Source of the DNA: an uncultured Eubacteriales bacterium
Lineage (GTDB): Bacteria; Bacillota; Clostridia; Lachnospirales; Lachnospiraceae
Assembly (NCBI GenBank): GCA_900315015.1
Contig: OMXJ01000036.1
Span: forward strand, 1-55,857
Reading direction: 5' to 3'
DNA length: 55,857 nucleotides
Position 1 is the first letter of the stretch. Every line of letters starts with the position of its first letter. The notes under the pieces were generated by a model. It saw nothing but the letters and a program-made list of their open reading frames with translations, had not been told where the DNA came from and ran no database searches. The translations under genes and the position numbers were made by a program. Of this stretch, positions 51,991-55,857 are shown in pieces.

Positions 51991-54900
51991 ATGAATACTG
52001 GTTTTAGAATAAGTAGAAGAATCAAAAAATCGTTGGTTTCATTCTCGCTCATACTGGCATTAGTGGCAGGAAATGTCGGTTATAGTGTAGCTACGGATGA
52101 AAACATAAAGGTCGCGCAGGCGGCAGATGAAAAAATCTACGAGGCGGCTTCGAATGTAAACTACAGCGCTATCTTAGGAAGAGCGGTAGACTACGGCCTT
52201 TTGAGTAAGACTTTTGTAAAGGGATCTCATATGGAGTCGACACTTGCTACGTACACGTATACAGGAGGAGATAATAATGATATCGACCTTACTGATACTG
52301 GTACGGCTCAGATCATGATCGGAGAATTGACGGATAGTTCTGCGATTGTGCTAGGCAAAACTGGCGACGTTACAAAATATGTAAATGTAGAGGCACCTAA
52401 AGAGGTACTTGATACCATTAGCTTAGATGATGGCTTTAATGCAAAATTATTAAAGAAGGAAACCTCAAAAGAAGCAATAAGCTCTAATATTACTGCTATG
52501 ATAAAGCATATAAGTGATGAAAGTAGTAATCTTAGTACAAAAGCTAATGTCGCTTCTTATAAGGTGGATCTTAGTGAAGTTGCAACATATAATTCTCCTC
52601 ATTATACTTTAGATTTATCAGATCCAAAGTATAAAGATGTGGTTGTTTATGTAAATATAGATAAAGATAGTAATTTGCAATCTGCCATTGCAGGTACTGG
52701 CAATCTTCATATCAAAAAGTATTCTAGTACTGTTGTCGTAATGAACTATGAAGAGGCAGGAAGTATATATGTAAATAAATATGATGTTACAGTAGTTGAC
52801 GGTTCTAACACTCCTATAGAAACAGAAACTGATTATTCAGGTAATATTTCTGCACATAATAAGGAAGTAGACAAGGAAATCTGTCAGAAAATTATCTGGA
52901 ACTTCCCAAATGCGACAGATGTCACTTTGAATATAGCAGCAGGAACCTTCCTTATTCCTAATGAAAATGCAAATGCATGCGTAACAGGTCAAGGTGCAGG
53001 CTGGGTAGCAACTGGCGGAACCTTTACAAACAATGCAGAATGGCACTATGTATATGAAGGTGTTAGTGAAGATACCAATGCTGACGAAGAAGGACAGATT
53101 CATTTTTCTGCAAAGAAGACATTTACGGATGATATAAGTGTTGTTAATCCTGAACAGGATTATACTGTAAAGTCAAAAGCAGGTGATTTTACATTCTACT
53201 TCTACGAGACAGGCAGTGATTATAAAATTGAAAAGGGAAAGCTTGTTGAGAAAAAAGTAAAAGGTAATACGGTGGATATAGTTAATGAAGGAACTAATAA
53301 AATTAAGTTCCCAACATTATGTTTTTATACAGATGAAGAGCATAAGGATAGTGATTATTATATTCCTGCTACTAAAGATGCAAATAGTAAAACGTTCTAC
53401 TATGTAGTAAAGGAAAAGGATGCTGGAACTCGCACATCTAAGGGCATAAATATTTCAAATGGCGAAATAGACATTGCACTTACTGTAACTAATACAGATG
53501 GAGTTCTTTCATATGTAGTTAATTCTAAAACATATTTAGATGCAGACAAAAAGTTAGAATATAAGAATAATGAAAATATCAAAATGTCAGGTGTTGAATT
53601 TTCATTAGGCTCATTCTTTAACGAAGTAGAACCGACTGTTCAGATTAGAAAAGCAGATCAGTTTGGAAATGAAGTGCCAGGAGCTAAGCTCACACTTACA
53701 GGAAAATTAAATACTGCGAATTCCTGGAATACAAGTGATTATAATGCATATTTCTTTAAGAGCGATGTTACTCTTGGAGAAGGAGCAAGCTTTAGTGGAA
53801 CAACATGGAATAATTATGGATATGGTGATAATACCTCATCACTCAGCTGGGTTTCAGGAACTACAGACACATATATTTTAAATATAGCTGATGGAACCTA
53901 TACTCTTACTGAGGAGACAGCACCAAATGGATATGAAAAATCAGAAACTGTTACCTTTACTGTAAAAAATGGCAAGGTAGTGAGTGTAGCAAATGGTTCT
54001 CAATCTAATAACACAGTTGTTATGACAGATGATAAGAGAACTGAAGTTTCAATCGATAAGGTGGATCAGTTCGGAGCAGAAGTTAAGGGTGCAACTCTTA
54101 AACTTGAGAGAACTGATGATACAAGCTATGTTTTCAGTGAAAGTCAGATGACACTTGGAACAGATGCTACCTCAAAGGGAGTTAAGAATAACTCTATTTC
54201 ATGGGTATCAGGAACAACAGCAACTAAGATTTCAGTTCCTACAGGAAGCTATAAGCTTACAGAATCAGAAGCACCTAATGGCTATAATATGGCCGAGAGT
54301 GTAACATTTGATGTAAAGAGAGGCGTAATTACCAAAACTAGCTATGAGGCTAGTACAGTTGAAGGTACAACAGTTAAGATGGTTGATAATAAGATTGTAC
54401 CTATTGCAATCAGCAAACAGACATCAAATGGAACTGCACTTGCAGGAGCAACCCTTAAGCTGACGGGAGTGGTAAAATCATCTTGGGGCGAGTGGGCTTA
54501 TACAAGTAGCTATGATGCAGTGTTTGGAGCAAATACTTACCAGGATGCAAATCTTGTTGCTCCGGCAGGTGGAAATATTTGGTCTACAAGTGAATTTATA
54601 TGGAAGAGCACAGATACATCAAGAATACTTTATAATCTTCCAAATGGTACATACACAATAACAGAAACAGAAGCACCTGAAGGTTATAAGATCGCTGATC
54701 CGGTTACATTTACAGTAGAAAGCGGTAATGTAACAAAGATAAATGAAATAGAAGTAGCTAACTCTACAAATGAAGTTGTAATTGTAGATCAATCAGAATC
54801 AGCTACACCAACTTTAACAACAGTACAGCTTAGTAAGACAGATGTTTTAGGAAAGGAAATTTCAGGAGCACAGCTTACTCTTACAGGAACAGATGCAGAT

Positions 54901-55857
54901 AATAAGGCAATATCGTTTACTGAAAGTAATTTTGATGATACTGCAATATCAATCAGCACAGAAGGAAATACTCTTAGCTGGACATCAGACGAAAACGGTG
55001 CAAAGACTATAAAGGATCTTCCAGATGGAACCTATACAATGCACGAAGAAGTAGCACCAAGTGGCTATGTATTAGCAACAGATATTACATTTACTGTAAA
55101 AGAAGGAAAGGTTAAGAGCATAAATGGAGTTGAAGTAACAAATGATAGCAACTTAATTGCAATGGTTGACGAAGCTGAAACAGTAGTGACACCTGCTCTT
55201 ACAACAGTACAGCTTAGCAAGAAGAATGCTTCAGGAAATGAAATATCAGGAGCACAGCTTACCCTTACAGGAACAGCTAAGGCTGGCGGCGCAGTAGTAT
55301 TTACAGACAAGAACATAGGCACAACAACTGGAATTACAATCAGCACAGATGAAAAGACACTTAGCTGTAGCTGGACATCAGATAAGAACGGTGCAAAGAC
55401 TATAAAGGATCTTCCAGATGGAACCTATACAATGCGCGAAAAAGTAGCACCAAGTGGCTACAAGTTAGCAACAGACATTACATTTACAGTAGAAAATGGT
55501 AAGGTTACAAAGGTAAACGATGTAACAGTATCAGCTACCGATAGTAATGTGATAACAATGGTAGATGATGGAATAACAACAGTTAAACTCAGTAAGACAG
55601 ATGTTTCAGGAAATGAAATTTCTGGAGCACAGCTTACTCTTAAAGGAAAAGATACAAAGAATGCAGACGTTGTATTTACATCAGAAAATACAGGAACAGA
55701 CAAGGACATAGCAATCAGCGCAGATGAAAAGACATTAAGCTGGACATCAGATGCAAATGGTGCAAAGAGCATTATAAATCTTCCAAACGGAACCTACACC
55801 ATGACAGAAGTAGCAGCACCAGAAGGCTATGTAGTAGCAACAGACATTACCTTTACA
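51991..55857 (+). CDS. Large surface adhesin with choice-of-anchor A region and SpaA-type repeats (3' end outside window)
   Basis: An open frame of 1289 codons with no stop before the window edge. Signal peptide MNTGFRISRRIKKSLVSFSL... with cleavage probably near AQAA (about residue 44). Residues about 190-370 carry choice-of-anchor A features (SAIAGTGNLHIKKYSSTVVV, IIWNFPNATDVTLNI and GTFLIPNENANA). From about 545 onward come at least six SpaA/prealbumin-like domains of about 120-140 residues, each starting like QLSKTDVSGNEISGAQLTL (isopeptide Lys) and ending TETEAPEGY-type (Glu). The last three (from about 941, 1069 and 1195) are most alike. Such domains form self-generated isopeptide bonds in pilins and adhesins. 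Ribosome site GAGGGGG. A sortase signal would lie downstream, unseen. Confidence 0.9.
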   Translation, partial: MNTGFRISRRIKKSLVSFSLILALVAGNVGYSVATDENIKVAQAADEKIYEAASNVNYSAILGRAVDYGLLSKTFVKGSHMESTLATYTYTGGDNNDIDLTDTGTAQIMIGELTDSSAIVLGKTGDVTKYVNVEAPKEVLDTISLDDGFNAKLLKKETSKEAISSNITAMIKHISDESSNLSTKANVASYKVDLSEVATYNSPHYTLDLSDPKYKDVVVYVNIDKDSNLQSAIAGTGNLHIKKYSSTVVVMNYEEAGSIYVNKYDVTVVDGSNTPIETETDYSGNISAHNKEVDKEICQKIIWNFPNATDVTLNIAAGTFLIPNENANACVTGQGAGWVATGGTFTNNAEWHYVYEGVSEDTNADEEGQIHFSAKKTFTDDISVVNPEQDYTVKSKAGDFTFYFYETGSDYKIEKGKLVEKKVKGNTVDIVNEGTNKIKFPTLCFYTDEEHKDSDYYIPATKDANSKTFYYVVKEKDAGTRTSKGINISNGEIDIALTVTNTDGVLSYVVNSKTYLDADKKLEYKNNENIKMSGVEFSLGSFFNEVEPTVQIRKADQFGNEVPGAKLTLTGKLNTANSWNTSDYNAYFFKSDVTLGEGASFSGTTWNNYGYGDNTSSLSWVSGTTDTYILNIADGTYTLTEETAPNGYEKSETVTFTVKNGKVVSVANGSQSNNTVVMTDDKRTEVSIDKVDQFGAEVKGATLKLERTDDTSYVFSESQMTLGTDATSKGVKNNSISWVSGTTATKISVPTGSYKLTESEAPNGYNMAESVTFDVKRGVITKTSYEASTVEGTTVKMVDNKIVPIAISKQTSNGTALAGATLKLTGVVKSSWGEWAYTSSYDAVFGANTYQDANLVAPAGGNIWSTSEFIWKSTDTSRILYNLPNGTYTITETEAPEGYKIADPVTFTVESGNVTKINEIEVANSTNEVVIVDQSESATPTLTTVQLSKTDVLGKEISGAQLTLTGTDADNKAISFTESNFDDTAISISTEGNTLSWTSDENGAKTIKDLPDGTYTMHEEVAPSGYVLATDITFTVKEGKVKSINGVEVTNDSNLIAMVDEAETVVTPALTTVQLSKKNASGNEISGAQLTLTGTAKAGGAVVFTDKNIGTTTGITISTDEKTLSCSWTSDKNGAKTIKDLPDGTYTMREKVAPSGYKLATDITFTVENGKVTKVNDVTVSATDSNVITMVDDGITTVKLSKTDVSGNEISGAQLTLKGKDTKNADVVFTSENTGTDKDIAISADEKTLSWTSDANGAKSIINLPNGTYTMTEVAAPEGYVVATDITFT

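Overview
The window looks like chromosomal DNA of a low-GC Gram-positive anaerobe of the Lachnospiraceae type (Butyrivibrio, Pseudobutyrivibrio, Lachnospira or a relative). This is inferred from AT-rich intergenic DNA with TTGACA/TATAAT promoters, AGGAGG-type ribosome binding sites, the dnaX-ybaB-recR-DUF5711-cvpA order, a GldA/F/G-like ABC cluster with a DUF4340 protein, and LPXTG/SpaA surface proteins. Most of the window is ordinary core genome. The right end is accessory surface-protein DNA, and the left edge is the end of an IS3-like insertion sequence.

Layout. 1-94: end of an insertion sequence. 127-1011: PAP2 phosphatase and tRNA-Leu(CAG), both minus. 1392-4419: a three-part membrane glycosyltransferase/NAGPA fusion and a small membrane protein. 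4433-6009: enolase with its own promoter, structured leader and terminator. 6108-9340: membrane protein, small alarmone synthetase, GNAT acetyltransferase and diguanylate cyclase. 9421-15310: a beta-helix lipoprotein (minus), an SMP-30 protein, trpS-surE and an AI-2E family permease (minus). 15603-19522: phosphohexomutase, PAP2 phosphatase and a GGDEF-PAS protein. 19717-26986: 2-hydroxyacid dehydrogenase, ECF S component, a GT8-like protein that lacks its DxD, ABC-F ATPase, flavin reductase and a PH-domain protein. 26989-27173: a hairpin-rich non-coding element. 27385-35364: citrate synthase, rhomboid protease and the dnaX/recR cluster. 35466-38162: a metal ABC importer. 38339-40162: typA. 40274-40412: a second palindromic element. 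40426-42417: leuA fused to an AraC-type DNA-binding domain (minus). 42889-48418: GldA/F/G-like ABC exporter plus DUF4340 protein. 49143-55857: two large surface proteins, the first frameshifted just before its LPKTG anchor, the second running off the window.

How the genes fit together. The window carries c-di-GMP synthesis (two GGDEF proteins) and (p)ppGpp synthesis, central carbon metabolism (enolase, citrate synthase, phosphohexomutase), leucine synthesis, metal uptake and cell-surface building. The surface genes at the right end share an architecture (choice-of-anchor A head, then Thr-rich or SpaA stalk) and lie next to the GldA/F/G-like cluster, though no functional link is proven.

Most unusual points: (1) leuA carrying an AraC DNA-binding domain at its C-terminus; (2) a GT2-GtrA-NAGPA fusion; (3) a 7-bp tandem duplication that separates a surface protein from its sortase signal; (4) many locus-specific tandem duplications at gene borders, several copying the 3' end of a gene with its stop codon and two copying a ribosome binding site; (5) two non-coding palindromic elements of IS200/IS605 appearance. 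All functional statements rest on reading translated sequence and motifs; no database search was run.
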